Of a stretch of 10,988 nucleotides of DNA, positions 1 to 6,672 are shown piece after piece. A model generated the notes under the pieces. It worked only from the letters and a program-made list of their open reading frames with translations, did not search any database and was not told where the DNA came from. Position numbers and translations under genes: made by a program. Origin of the DNA: an uncultured Porphyromonadaceae bacterium (lineage in GTDB: Bacteria; Bacteroidota; Bacteroidia; Bacteroidales; Muribaculaceae); assembly GCA_947175455.1 (NCBI GenBank), contig CAMWMW010000011.1:1-10988 (forward strand), in the 5' to 3' direction. Positions within the stretch are counted from its first letter, which is position 1; each line of letters starts with the position of its first letter.

Positions 1-39
1 GAACAATAGATTCAGGCTCATGCATTGAAATTTAATTGC

Positions 40-88
40 TTTTAAGGGAGCCGGAAGACTTTTGGTAAATCTTCCGGCTCCCTTAAAA
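40..88 (-). terminator. Perfect 19-bp hairpin, candidate terminator of the secreted-protein gene
   Basis: Positions 40-58 and 70-88 are exact reverse complements, giving a 19-bp stem with an 11-nt loop and a G/C-rich core. It lies 21 nt past the stop codon of the minus-strand gene at 110-892, where a terminator would be expected. The fit to a classical intrinsic terminator is imperfect: on either strand the 3' arm ends in TTAAAA and no U-run follows. It could equally be a 3'-end stabilising hairpin, or belong to a gene left of the window. Apart from this hairpin I see nothing supportable in 1-109. Confidence 0.5.
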
Positions 89-109
89 GTTAATGCAGAC
101 AGCATTTTT

Positions 110-892
110 CTATTTCCTCCCTCCGGCGAATAACTTTTCAATACGGTTTCCGGTTCTGCGAATGTATATTCCGCTTGCCGGCGGTCCGGATAATTTTCTG
201 CCGGTCGTGTCGAAATAATCCGTTTTCTCATTGATTGAGGAGTCTTGGATTGTTGAAACAGAGGTGCTTATATCTTTCTCTTCTGTTATGCCGTTGTAGA
301 AGATTCGAAATGCATAAAACTGCACACTCGCATTCTGATTCTGTTTCGGGACACAAATATAAACTGAGTGCAGAGGGGACAATGAAACATCATCTGGTCT
401 TGTATATGATGCTTGGGGGGTAATGGTATTTTTGTAAATTGCATTGTATATGTCACTTGCTGAAGAGGTGAGAATTGTACTGGTATTAATGGTTGTAGAA
501 AAATGCTCATTATCGTTAGACATCAGTTCTATCTGTGTGTTATTATCCAATCCTATCGCATATGTGTTTATCCTAAGACAATTCATAAGCAATGATGTTT
601 TGAAATTAATTTTAATCCATGTGTCCGTTTCGTTATTTACATCGCCATTCATGCGGATACCGGAACGTCCGTTAACAATGTCGATATTGTTGCATTCGAT
701 ACTTTCCACCCACTCTTTTGCTTTTTCATCAAGCAGGTTCATTAAATCTTCTCCTGTGCAATTATTTATATTACCCTTGGGCGTTTCTTTTAGAAAGGAT
801 ATGATTGTGTTTTGAATTTGTGCCATGTTTGTCAGCGTTCCAGTAATGGCAAATGCAATCACGAAGCAGAATTTAATACAAAGATGTTTCAT
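110..892 (-). CDS. Secreted hypothetical protein with C-terminal tail resembling a T9SS sorting domain
   Basis: A 260-residue protein of unknown function. Residues 1-24 look like a signal peptide: a basic start, a hydrophobic stretch around 8-20 and a probable cut after the Ala in TNMA. There is no lipobox. Residues about 68-201 are rich in Asn, Thr, Ser and Ile and alternate like beta-strands. A WIKINF segment near 92 and a YAFRIFYNG segment near 193-201 loosely recall the first and last strands of F5/8-type C (discoidin) carbohydrate-binding domains, but I do not see enough to name the fold. Residues about 226-244 (YFDTTGRKL...GIYI) followed by basic residues resemble the short tails of many exported Bacteroidota proteins (type A sorting-domain style). 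So it is probably exported and perhaps surface-bound. The gene is more A/T-rich and Asn-rich than its neighbours. It stands alone, divergent from the yqgE-like gene. Confidence 0.75.
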   Translation of the reverse strand: MKHLCIKFCFVIAFAITGTLTNMAQIQNTIISFLKETPKGNINNCTGEDLMNLLDEKAKEWVESIECNNIDIVNGRSGIRMNGDVNNETDTWIKINFKTSLLMNCLRINTYAIGLDNNTQIELMSNDNEHFSTTINTSTILTSSASDIYNAIYKNTITPQASYTRPDDVSLSPLHSVYICVPKQNQNASVQFYAFRIFYNGITEEKDISTSVSTIQDSSINEKTDYFDTTGRKLSGPPASGIYIRRTGNRIEKLFAGGRK

Positions 893-983
893 GTTATTTT
901 GGGTTAAGTGGTTAGTAAAATTCTACCGTTTGGGATTTATAGAACTGATTCGTTTGAAAATCAGATGTTTTACAAATAGGTTG

Positions 984-1015
984 TAAATGTATCTAAAATT
1001 GTCGAATACTGCAAG
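984..1015 (-). promoter_or_regulatory. Weak candidate promoter for the secreted-protein gene
   Basis: On the minus strand, TACATTTA (984-991) matches seven of eight positions of the Bacteroidota -7 box TAnnTTTG. It lies 20 nt downstream of CTTG (1012-1015), a three-of-four match to the -33 box TTTG. The spacing is right but both boxes are imperfect, and the leader would be roughly 85 nt. The region is A/T-rich, so a chance match is quite possible. Confidence 0.25.
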
Positions 1016-1103
1016 TTTTGTCTATATAATTATGTATCAATGCTGCATTTTAGTATTTTCAAGGTTAAATAAGTCATTTATACAAAGCGTTCATTTGCAT
1101 TTA

Positions 1104-1111
1104 TAGCTTTG
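1104..1111 (+). promoter_or_regulatory. Candidate -7 box for the yqgE-like gene
   Basis: TAGCTTTG is a perfect match to the Bacteroidota -7 consensus TAnnTTTG on the plus strand, about 130 nt before the ATG at 1244. No TTTG sits 19-21 nt upstream: the nearest TTTG (1094-1097) is far too close. It is therefore half a promoter by consensus, offered as a weak call. Confidence 0.3.
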
Positions 1112-1243
1112 GGACAGTTTCTAAAATTCAGTGTTTTATAAAAGAAATCTTATGTCTGATATGTTATATAGTTAAATGTTGCACGTGTAATACACAAGAG
1201 CACTTAAGTGCGTAATTTACAGCAAGCGATAAAAATATTTATC

Positions 1244-1840
1244 ATGGATTTAGAATCAATCATATATAAAGACCCGACAATAGTAAATCCGCAGAAGGGG
1301 GATCTGCTGATAGCAGAGCCATTGCTTGACGAACCGTATTTCAAACGCAGTGTTATTCTCCTCCTTGACGAGGATATTAATCAAGGTCACATAGGTCTTA
1401 CTTTAAACAAGACAACGCCTGTGTCTCTTCAGGATCTTTTCCCCGACTGGAAAGCGGGTGCCGGAGTGCCTGTTTACAGTGGTGGTCCGGTCGAGGCTGA
1501 CAGGCTTTTCATGTTGCACACTATGGGTGACAGATTTGAAGGTTCCATGGAAGTGTCGCCGGGTCTTTATGTAGGTGCTAAACTTGACGAAATAATCGAC
1601 TACATCAACAATAATGGAAATACAGAAGGGAATATACGTTTTTTTCTTGGCTATAGCGGCTGGAGCAAAGGACAGCTGACTTCGGAAATATTGAAAAACA
1701 CGTGGGCGTTAAATCCAAACCCCGGTCATACGGATGTATTGACCGGGGCTGAAGACTTATATTGGAGAAGGGAAGTCAGACGGCTTGGAGAGAAATATCG
1801 GAGCTGGCTTCTTGTCCCTTCGAATCCTGCATTTAACTGA
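1244..1840 (+). CDS. YqgE/AlgH family protein (UPF0301)
   Basis: A 198-residue cytosolic protein of the YqgE/AlgH family, whose biochemical role is not established; AlgH was linked to alginate regulation in Pseudomonas. Family landmarks are present: GDLLIAEPLL near residues 19-28, F33 and RSVILLLDED (35-44), GHIGLTLNK (48-56), GGPVEADRLFMLH (80-92), GYSGW followed by GQL (136-145), and W154. The C-terminal part (YWRREVRRLGEKYR...NPAFN) resembles Bacteroidota members as I recall them. I chose the ATG at 1244 over the in-frame GTG at 1208: ATG is preceded by an A/T-rich leader, the family block begins soon after it, and the 12 extra residues look like nothing in the family. There is no signal peptide or membrane segment. 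Monocistronic as far as visible, converging on the alpha-galactosidase gene. Confidence 0.9.
   Translation: MDLESIIYKDPTIVNPQKGDLLIAEPLLDEPYFKRSVILLLDEDINQGHIGLTLNKTTPVSLQDLFPDWKAGAGVPVYSGGPVEADRLFMLHTMGDRFEGSMEVSPGLYVGAKLDEIIDYINNNGNTEGNIRFFLGYSGWSKGQLTSEILKNTWALNPNPGHTDVLTGAEDLYWRREVRRLGEKYRSWLLVPSNPAFN
1720..1748 (-). terminator. GC-rich hairpin inside yqgE, possible terminator for the alpha-galactosidase transcript
   Basis: CCCCGGTCA (1720-1728) and its exact reverse complement (1740-1748) form a 9-bp stem with an 11-nt loop. Read on the minus strand, it is followed by TTTGGATTT and lies about 117 nt past the stop of the GH36 gene. No hairpin is visible in the 24 nt between the two convergent stops, so this is the nearest terminator-like structure. 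It also encodes the NPGHTDVLTGAED stretch of the YqgE-like protein, so the pairing may be coincidental. Confidence 0.2.
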
Positions 1841-1864
1841 TGTCCGGTGTCTGTCTTATATTTT

Positions 1865-4084
1865 TCACAGCTTCTTATTTTGTATGAGATAGAGAACTCT
1901 GCTCGACCAGTCAGTCTCGTTCTTTTTGGCAAGCTTGTGGTTCACCGGAATTTCAAGACCATTTTCCATGAGGAATTTCCCGGAGAATGATTTGCCCTCG
2001 AATGAAAGCGGCTTGGTATCGATCCTGTTTAGTTCATGGACCACGTATTCCTTTTCCGGATCAAGACCTTTCATGGTGACGCGAGGAAGAATCTCGTTGC
2101 GGAAAGCGCGTGTTTTCCACCAGTAGAATACAGCCTTGTCTTTTTCCGGAGCAACATACATCAGAGATGCCGCGCCTTTTTCATCGTAAGGCGAAAGAAG
2201 CCGATAAATATCGCCGAACTGCACAACAGGTCTGATCTGCTTGTATTCCGCTATGGCGCGTTTGGTCTGCTCTTTCTCTTCAGGCGTCATATTGTCCGGT
2301 TGAATTTCCATTCCAAGTCTGCCGCTCATCGCCACGTCTGTCCGGTATTTAATCGGGATAAGACGGTGTGTCTGATGGTTTGGCGAAGCACTGATATGCG
2401 ATCCCATTGCTATTGCGGGGAAGAAATAGGATGTTCCCCACTGCATGTATATTCTTTGCAGCGCGTCGGTGTTGTCTGATGTCCAGAACTCATCGAACCA
2501 GGGGAGAATGCCGTAATTCACGCGTCCGCCGCCTGAAGCGCAAGCCTGGATGGTCACATCAGGATATTTGGCGCGTATTCTCTGCAGTGTGTTCTGGAGT
2601 CCTTTCTGATATTCGATGTAGAGATGACTCTGTTTGTCGGCGGGAAGATATTGCGAGCCATGATTCTCGATGTCCATGTTTGCATCCCATTTTATATAGT
2701 CTATTTCGGGATATTTGGTCATGAGAGTGTCGACAATGTTAAATACGATGTCTTGTACTTTCGGATTCGACATGTCAAGAATCAACTGTGTCTTTCCGCG
2801 TCCGAATTTGGCTTTGCGGTCAGCAGGTCTGATTATGTATTCAGGATGCTTTTCAAAGAGTTCGCTCTTTGAATTGACCATTTCCGGTTCTATCCATATG
2901 CCGAACTTGATACCGTTCTTTTTTGCCTCGTCTACGAGTCCCTGTATTCCGCCGGTAAGTTTGCGTGTGTCTACTGTCCAGTCTCCCAGACCTGCGGAAT
3001 CATTGTTGCGCGGATACTTGACACCGAACCAGCCGTCATCCATGACGAACAATTCGCCCCCCATGGCGGCTATATTTTTCATCATGTTTGCCATTCCGTT
3101 CTCATTGATGTCAAAATACACACCTTCCCAGGAATTGAGGAGTACTTTGCGCGGAGTGTCTCCATGTGCCAGACGGTGGTTGCGCCCCCATTTATGGAAA
3201 CTGCGGCTGACACCGCTGAGTCCTTCGTCACTCCATGCCAGGGCAAGGGGAGGGGTTACAAACGTCTCGCCTTTGCCGAGCTTATAATGTGAATCTTCTT
3301 CATTGATGCCGGCAAAGAAATGGTGGCTGTCTGTTTCATCGGTATCAATCCGCAGTTTGTAGTTGCCACCGTAGCACAGTGCCGCTCCGATTGTTCTGCC
3401 GGTGTTCTCCTGTGGTTTGCCGTCAAGAGAAAACATTACCTCGGAATGGTCAAAACGCGAGTTCCGGACTCCTTCGTGGCTTTTGATAACTTTCATTCCG
3501 CGGGTGAGAGGTTCTTCAGTCAGCCTTGTCTCATTTCCCCAGGCTCCATGAAGTGACGACAGCCATACGTCACCGCTTCTGATGGGAAGATATCCTGAAG
3601 CAAAACGCGTGAGGGTGACAGGTGATATTTCGTTGTTTGTGATTTCTGTCCAGGTCTCCATCACGTTTTCGTCTTTCCAGGTCTTGTAGTTGACTTTTAC
3701 CACAACCGGATAATGTGTGTCCTTAAGTGTCACGGTCGTGATGTCGGCTCCGTTGTCGTGAGTTGAGGATATTCCGTCAACTACAAGGTCGAGAGTCATG
3801 TCGCCGTCACTGTGAATCATCGCTATCGCCGTCTCGGGCATAGTGATCATTCCATAATCGGGATAGGCGGAATATATTTTTCCGCTTGCTGAACGCAATG
3901 CCGCCGCATCGTTTTCAGAAATTTTTCCGCCGTAATAGAGGTGACGCAGCTTTTTACCTTTCTCCGCTTCAAGAACAAGAGATGTGTTTTGCGTGTCTAT
4001 TTTTACATTTTTGGCGGATATCTCAGTAACAGTGATACTTGATATTATTGTTGCAAATAGTAAAGTTATGGATTTCCAATTCAT
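1865..4084 (-). CDS. Exported GH36 alpha-galactosidase
   Basis: A 739-residue glycoside hydrolase of family GH36, expected to release terminal alpha-linked galactose (as from melibiose, raffinose or galactomannan side chains) by a retaining mechanism. Residues 1-24 form a signal peptide (hydrophobic stretch 6-20, likely cut after ISA) without a lipobox, so a periplasmic location is likely. The N-terminal beta-rich region runs to about residue 300. The catalytic barrel follows with WEGVYFD (319-325), MDDGWFG (348-354) and GIWIEPEM (395-402). IKWDAN carries the expected nucleophile D467. CASGGGR (515-521) and WTSDNTDA place the expected acid/base at D537. A C-terminal beta-domain ends the protein. 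The length is normal and all key residues are intact. No susC/susD, regulator or second hydrolase is nearby, so it is not in a visible polysaccharide utilisation locus. It follows the G3P operon on the same strand after 106 nt. Confidence 0.93.
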   Translation of the reverse strand: MNWKSITLLFATIISSITVTEISAKNVKIDTQNTSLVLEAEKGKKLRHLYYGGKISENDAAALRSASGKIYSAYPDYGMITMPETAIAMIHSDGDMTLDLVVDGISSTHDNGADITTVTLKDTHYPVVVKVNYKTWKDENVMETWTEITNNEISPVTLTRFASGYLPIRSGDVWLSSLHGAWGNETRLTEEPLTRGMKVIKSHEGVRNSRFDHSEVMFSLDGKPQENTGRTIGAALCYGGNYKLRIDTDETDSHHFFAGINEEDSHYKLGKGETFVTPPLALAWSDEGLSGVSRSFHKWGRNHRLAHGDTPRKVLLNSWEGVYFDINENGMANMMKNIAAMGGELFVMDDGWFGVKYPRNNDSAGLGDWTVDTRKLTGGIQGLVDEAKKNGIKFGIWIEPEMVNSKSELFEKHPEYIIRPADRKAKFGRGKTQLILDMSNPKVQDIVFNIVDTLMTKYPEIDYIKWDANMDIENHGSQYLPADKQSHLYIEYQKGLQNTLQRIRAKYPDVTIQACASGGGRVNYGILPWFDEFWTSDNTDALQRIYMQWGTSYFFPAIAMGSHISASPNHQTHRLIPIKYRTDVAMSGRLGMEIQPDNMTPEEKEQTKRAIAEYKQIRPVVQFGDIYRLLSPYDEKGAASLMYVAPEKDKAVFYWWKTRAFRNEILPRVTMKGLDPEKEYVVHELNRIDTKPLSFEGKSFSGKFLMENGLEIPVNHKLAKKNETDWSSRVLYLIQNKKL

Positions 4085-4097
4085 AAATGATGATGAT

Positions 4098-4120
4098 AAC
4101 TATTAAAACTATTAAAACTA
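4098..4120. repeat. 9-bp tandem repeat in the leader of the alpha-galactosidase gene
   Basis: A 9-nt unit (ACTATTAAA on the plus strand) repeats about 2.6 times without mismatch, starting 14 nt upstream of the GH36 ATG. On the minus strand it creates two TAGTTTTA words resembling degenerate -7 boxes, but neither has a TTTG at promoter spacing. It may be simple A/T-rich slippage. Confidence 0.6.
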
Positions 4121-4157
4121 ATGAAAATTATGAGAGGTAAATTATTTTATTCTGATT

Positions 4158-4177
4158 GTTCAATAGAGCGATTGAAC
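4158..4177 (-). terminator. Weak hairpin after the HAD gene, possible operon end
   Basis: GTTCAAT (4158-4164) pairs with ATTGAAC (4171-4177), a perfect 7-bp stem with a 6-nt loop, 13 nt past the stop codon of the HAD phosphatase gene. The stem is A/T-rich and no U-run follows, so it would be a weak terminator at best. It is the only structure in the 106-nt gap that could separate the G3P operon from the alpha-galactosidase gene. Confidence 0.2.
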
Positions 4178-4190
4178 CGATTGATTCATT

Positions 4191-5054
4191 TCACTCTTTG
4201 CGTGCCTCCTTAAGCAGCTCACAGAACTCCGCGATGCTTTCGGCAGTTATGTCCGGTTGCGGGTCAGATTCCATGGCAGTCTCAAGTGTTGTCTCACCGG
4301 AAAGCACCAGCACACCGAGCGAGCCGGCATTGCGTGCCGTGGCGACATCGGTATATATTCTGTCACCGCACATCGCCACCTCTTCCGGCTTCAATCCCTC
4401 GCGGAAGCAGATTCCTGAAAGCATGTCGGGATTGGGTTTGCCGATTACGGCATCCGGTCTGCGTCCGGTGGCATGCTCGATACATGCGCATAACGAACCG
4501 CAGTCAACAAGCACGGTCTTCAGGTCTGTAGGACACACACGGTCAGGATTGGTCGCGATGTAAGGAACTCCCTCGGCTGCCAGCCATGAGGCATGACAGA
4601 GTTTAGGGTATGTCAGTGTCGTGTCAAACGCTACAACGAGACAGTCCGGTTTCTGTCCGGGATCGTCCGGCAGGAGCTCGAATCCGGCTTTACGGAACTC
4701 TTCTTCCATACTGGGGGTGCCGACAACATACAGTTTCCTGGCTTCCGGCATCTTGTCGCGCAGGTAATCTATTGCAGCCACCGAGGAGGTATACATTTCC
4801 TCAGATGTGGCTTTGATGCCAAGCTTTTCAATTTTCAGCAGATAGTCGGCAACGCTCTTTGTCGGATTGTTTGTAAGGAAAGAGTATTTTATCCCCATAT
4901 CCTCGAGATCCTTAAGGAAACCCAAGGTGAATGGAAACAATCTCGAACCTAAATATATTGTTCCGTCCATGTCAAGAGCCACATGCTTTATCTTACGGCA
5001 TTTTGCCATAAGTTCTTCGTGTCTGAACGGAGAATGATATCTGTTAAATTCCAT
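4191..5054 (-). CDS. HAD-IIA hydrolase, NagD/PGP-type phosphatase
   Basis: A 287-residue phosphatase of the HAD superfamily, subclass IIA, the group of NagD and of eukaryotic phosphoglycolate/glycerol-3-phosphate phosphatase. All motifs are intact: DMDGT with nucleophile D28 and general acid/base D30; LTNNPTKS with T61; K206 in the VIGKPNPD motif; and GDRIYTD with metal-binding D231 and D236. The region between motifs II and III (about 75-195) is the C2 cap that sets substrate choice. The protein is cytosolic. The likely start is 5054; M16 (near 5009) is an alternative just before the fold begins. It lies 30 nt behind glpT and is probably the last gene of the G3P operon. This makes G3P, glycerol-linked phosphate or phosphoglycolate plausible substrates, but that is inferred from context: HAD-IIA enzymes are often promiscuous and sequence alone does not settle it. 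Confidence 0.88.
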   Translation of the reverse strand: MEFNRYHSPFRHEELMAKCRKIKHVALDMDGTIYLGSRLFPFTLGFLKDLEDMGIKYSFLTNNPTKSVADYLLKIEKLGIKATSEEMYTSSVAAIDYLRDKMPEARKLYVVGTPSMEEEFRKAGFELLPDDPGQKPDCLVVAFDTTLTYPKLCHASWLAAEGVPYIATNPDRVCPTDLKTVLVDCGSLCACIEHATGRRPDAVIGKPNPDMLSGICFREGLKPEEVAMCGDRIYTDVATARNAGSLGVLVLSGETTLETAMESDPQPDITAESIAEFCELLKEARKE

Positions 5055-5084
5055 TTCTTGATGCTGGTTATTTTAATTTCTTAA

Positions 5085-6638
5085 TCATATGTCGGCATCA
5101 TCGTTGGTTACATTACCTTCGATTTTGCTTACGTTGCGTGCCTCGGCCTCGAGTGAAGCGTAGAATTTATTGGAACGTTCATAGCCGTCGCGCGGCGCAA
5201 GCCACATGGTAAGGAATGTAACGGCACCGAGACATCCTACACCTATGATGATATAGAACACCATGTTCCAGCCCCAGTGGTCGGCAACGATACCGATACC
5301 GATAGCCGACAGGAAAGAACCGACATATCCGAAAATACCGGCGAGACCATTGGCAGTAGCCGATGCTTCTTTGGTGGCGTGGTTTGCTGAGGCGATGCCA
5401 ATGAGCGCCTGTGGACCGTAGATGAAGAACCCTGCCATTGCAAGGATTATGATAGAGACAATAACAGGCAGTCCGGGCATGAAAATGAACGCGCTCATGA
5501 AAATTACAGCACAAACCATGCATACAAGACACATACGGTGGGCTTTACCTTTGAAGATATGGTCAGTTGCCCATCCCGCACCGATTGTTCCGACGATAGC
5601 GAATATCTCGAACACACCAACAGACCACGCTGCGTCCTCAATGCTCATGTTACGTGCTTCGGTCAGGAATTTAGGTCCCCAGTCAAGTATACCCATACGC
5701 ATCACGTATACGAAAATGTTTGCAATGCAGAGAGTCCATATCCAACGGTTTGTCCAGACCATTATCTTAAGGAACTGCTTGCGCGATGCCGGTTTCCCTT
5801 CAGCCTTTTCACTCATGCCGGTTTTAGTTCCCGGAAGTTCGGGAAGACCAACAGAGCGAGGATCGTCACGGAGTCCGAAGTAGATCCATAACGCACAGCA
5901 TACAGCTATTCCGGCAGGAATCCAGAAGCAATATTTCCAAGCATCCCAATGCTGGGCATATCCCATTATGGTCTTGAGATGAGCTTCATTCGAGGGATCC
6001 AGATTAAGGTTTGCGGCAATGCGGGCTATAATGCTGTGGTCAGAACTCAGGTCTGTACCCATTGTGCCCATTATGTATCCGCACACCACCACAGCGAGTG
6101 CCGCTCCGATTGAGTGTGAAGTATTCCATATAGACATCTTTGTGGCAAGCTGCGAAGGATGTATCCAGCAGGGGAGCAGGCGTGCGCACGGCGGATAACC
6201 TACACCCTGGAAAAGCTGGTTGCATATGATTGTCACAGCCATTACCATCACGAGCATATTGATGAAATCCGGACCGGCGTCCACTCCTGTGATCCAGCCG
6301 CTGATGTTCACTCCGAAGCCGAACGCAAGGTTTGACAATGCGCATAAAAGAAGACCTATCGCCATTATCACACGTGCGCTGAAACGGTCAACAATAAAGC
6401 CGTTGATGAACCGCGACAGACCGTATACAAGAGATCCGATACCGATAACGATACCGAAACTCGTGTTTGATATGCCATATTGGGCGGTAAGTCCCGGCAT
6501 GGCTATCGAGAAGTTCTTGCGCACGAAGTAGTAAATGGCATAGCCTATCATCGAGACGATGATCGTGCGGAGCTGCCAGTGCTGGTATTTCTTTATCGTT
6601 TGTTTGTCCCAGCCTTCAAAGATGTTTTCTTTTGACAT
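5085..6638 (-). CDS. glpT: Glycerol-3-phosphate transporter GlpT (MFS, organophosphate:phosphate antiporter)
   Basis: A 517-residue inner-membrane transporter exchanging external sn-glycerol 3-phosphate for internal phosphate. It matches E. coli GlpT over its length, including YYFVRKNFSIAMPGL (R40, equivalent to E. coli R45), WNTSHSIG (H175, equivalent to H165) and ANIFVYVMRMGILDWGP (R314, equivalent to R269). These are the substrate-binding residues of that family. Further blocks are FQGVGYPPC and FFIYGPQALIG. About twelve membrane segments are apparent. I start at the ATG at 6638 (MSKENIFEGW). A longer frame to 6725 would overlap glpC by 53 nt and add 29 residues unlike the family; the chosen start leaves a 34-nt gap. 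The protein is longer than E. coli GlpT (452), chiefly because of a polar stretch at about 192-228 in the loop after the fifth membrane segment, expected to face the periplasm. UhpT-like sugar phosphates are the main alternative substrate, but the neighbours argue for G3P. Confidence 0.92.
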   Translation of the reverse strand: MSKENIFEGWDKQTIKKYQHWQLRTIIVSMIGYAIYYFVRKNFSIAMPGLTAQYGISNTSFGIVIGIGSLVYGLSRFINGFIVDRFSARVIMAIGLLLCALSNLAFGFGVNISGWITGVDAGPDFINMLVMVMAVTIICNQLFQGVGYPPCARLLPCWIHPSQLATKMSIWNTSHSIGAALAVVVCGYIMGTMGTDLSSDHSIIARIAANLNLDPSNEAHLKTIMGYAQHWDAWKYCFWIPAGIAVCCALWIYFGLRDDPRSVGLPELPGTKTGMSEKAEGKPASRKQFLKIMVWTNRWIWTLCIANIFVYVMRMGILDWGPKFLTEARNMSIEDAAWSVGVFEIFAIVGTIGAGWATDHIFKGKAHRMCLVCMVCAVIFMSAFIFMPGLPVIVSIIILAMAGFFIYGPQALIGIASANHATKEASATANGLAGIFGYVGSFLSAIGIGIVADHWGWNMVFYIIIGVGCLGAVTFLTMWLAPRDGYERSNKFYASLEAEARNVSKIEGNVTNDDADI

Positions 6639-6672
6639 GATGTAGGTTTGTATCGAAAAGTATTTGACAGTT

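Larger units (their letters stand above)
893..1243. other. A/T-rich divergent intergenic region
   Basis: About 350 nt separate the divergent starts of the secreted-protein gene and the yqgE-like gene. I see only weak promoter-like matches for each direction. There is no tRNA-like fold, no strong hairpin, no convincing small ORF and no repeat. The low G+C content is typical of a Bacteroidota promoter region. Confidence 0.6.

Noticed and set aside
1..25. Possible gene starts on the minus strand at 21 or 25, or a plus-strand gene tail ending at 35
   Set aside because: All are too short before the window edge to judge; none can be supported from the bases present.
1032..1106. 24-residue open frame in the intergenic region on the plus strand
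   Set aside because: Very short, A/T-rich, no promoter or family resemblance, and it ends within the candidate -7 box.
1208..1243. In-frame GTG start that would extend the YqgE-like protein by 12 residues
   Set aside because: The extension does not resemble the family, and the ATG at 1244 has a typical A/T-rich leader and places the first conserved block at the expected distance.
2715..3287. 190-codon open frame on the plus strand
   Set aside because: It lies wholly antisense to the well-supported GH36 catalytic region and has no recognisable protein features; it is a shadow of the codon pattern.
5422..5883. 153-codon open frame on the plus strand
   Set aside because: Antisense to glpT. 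Its Ile/Met/Thr-rich sequence mirrors the hydrophobic codons of the transporter.
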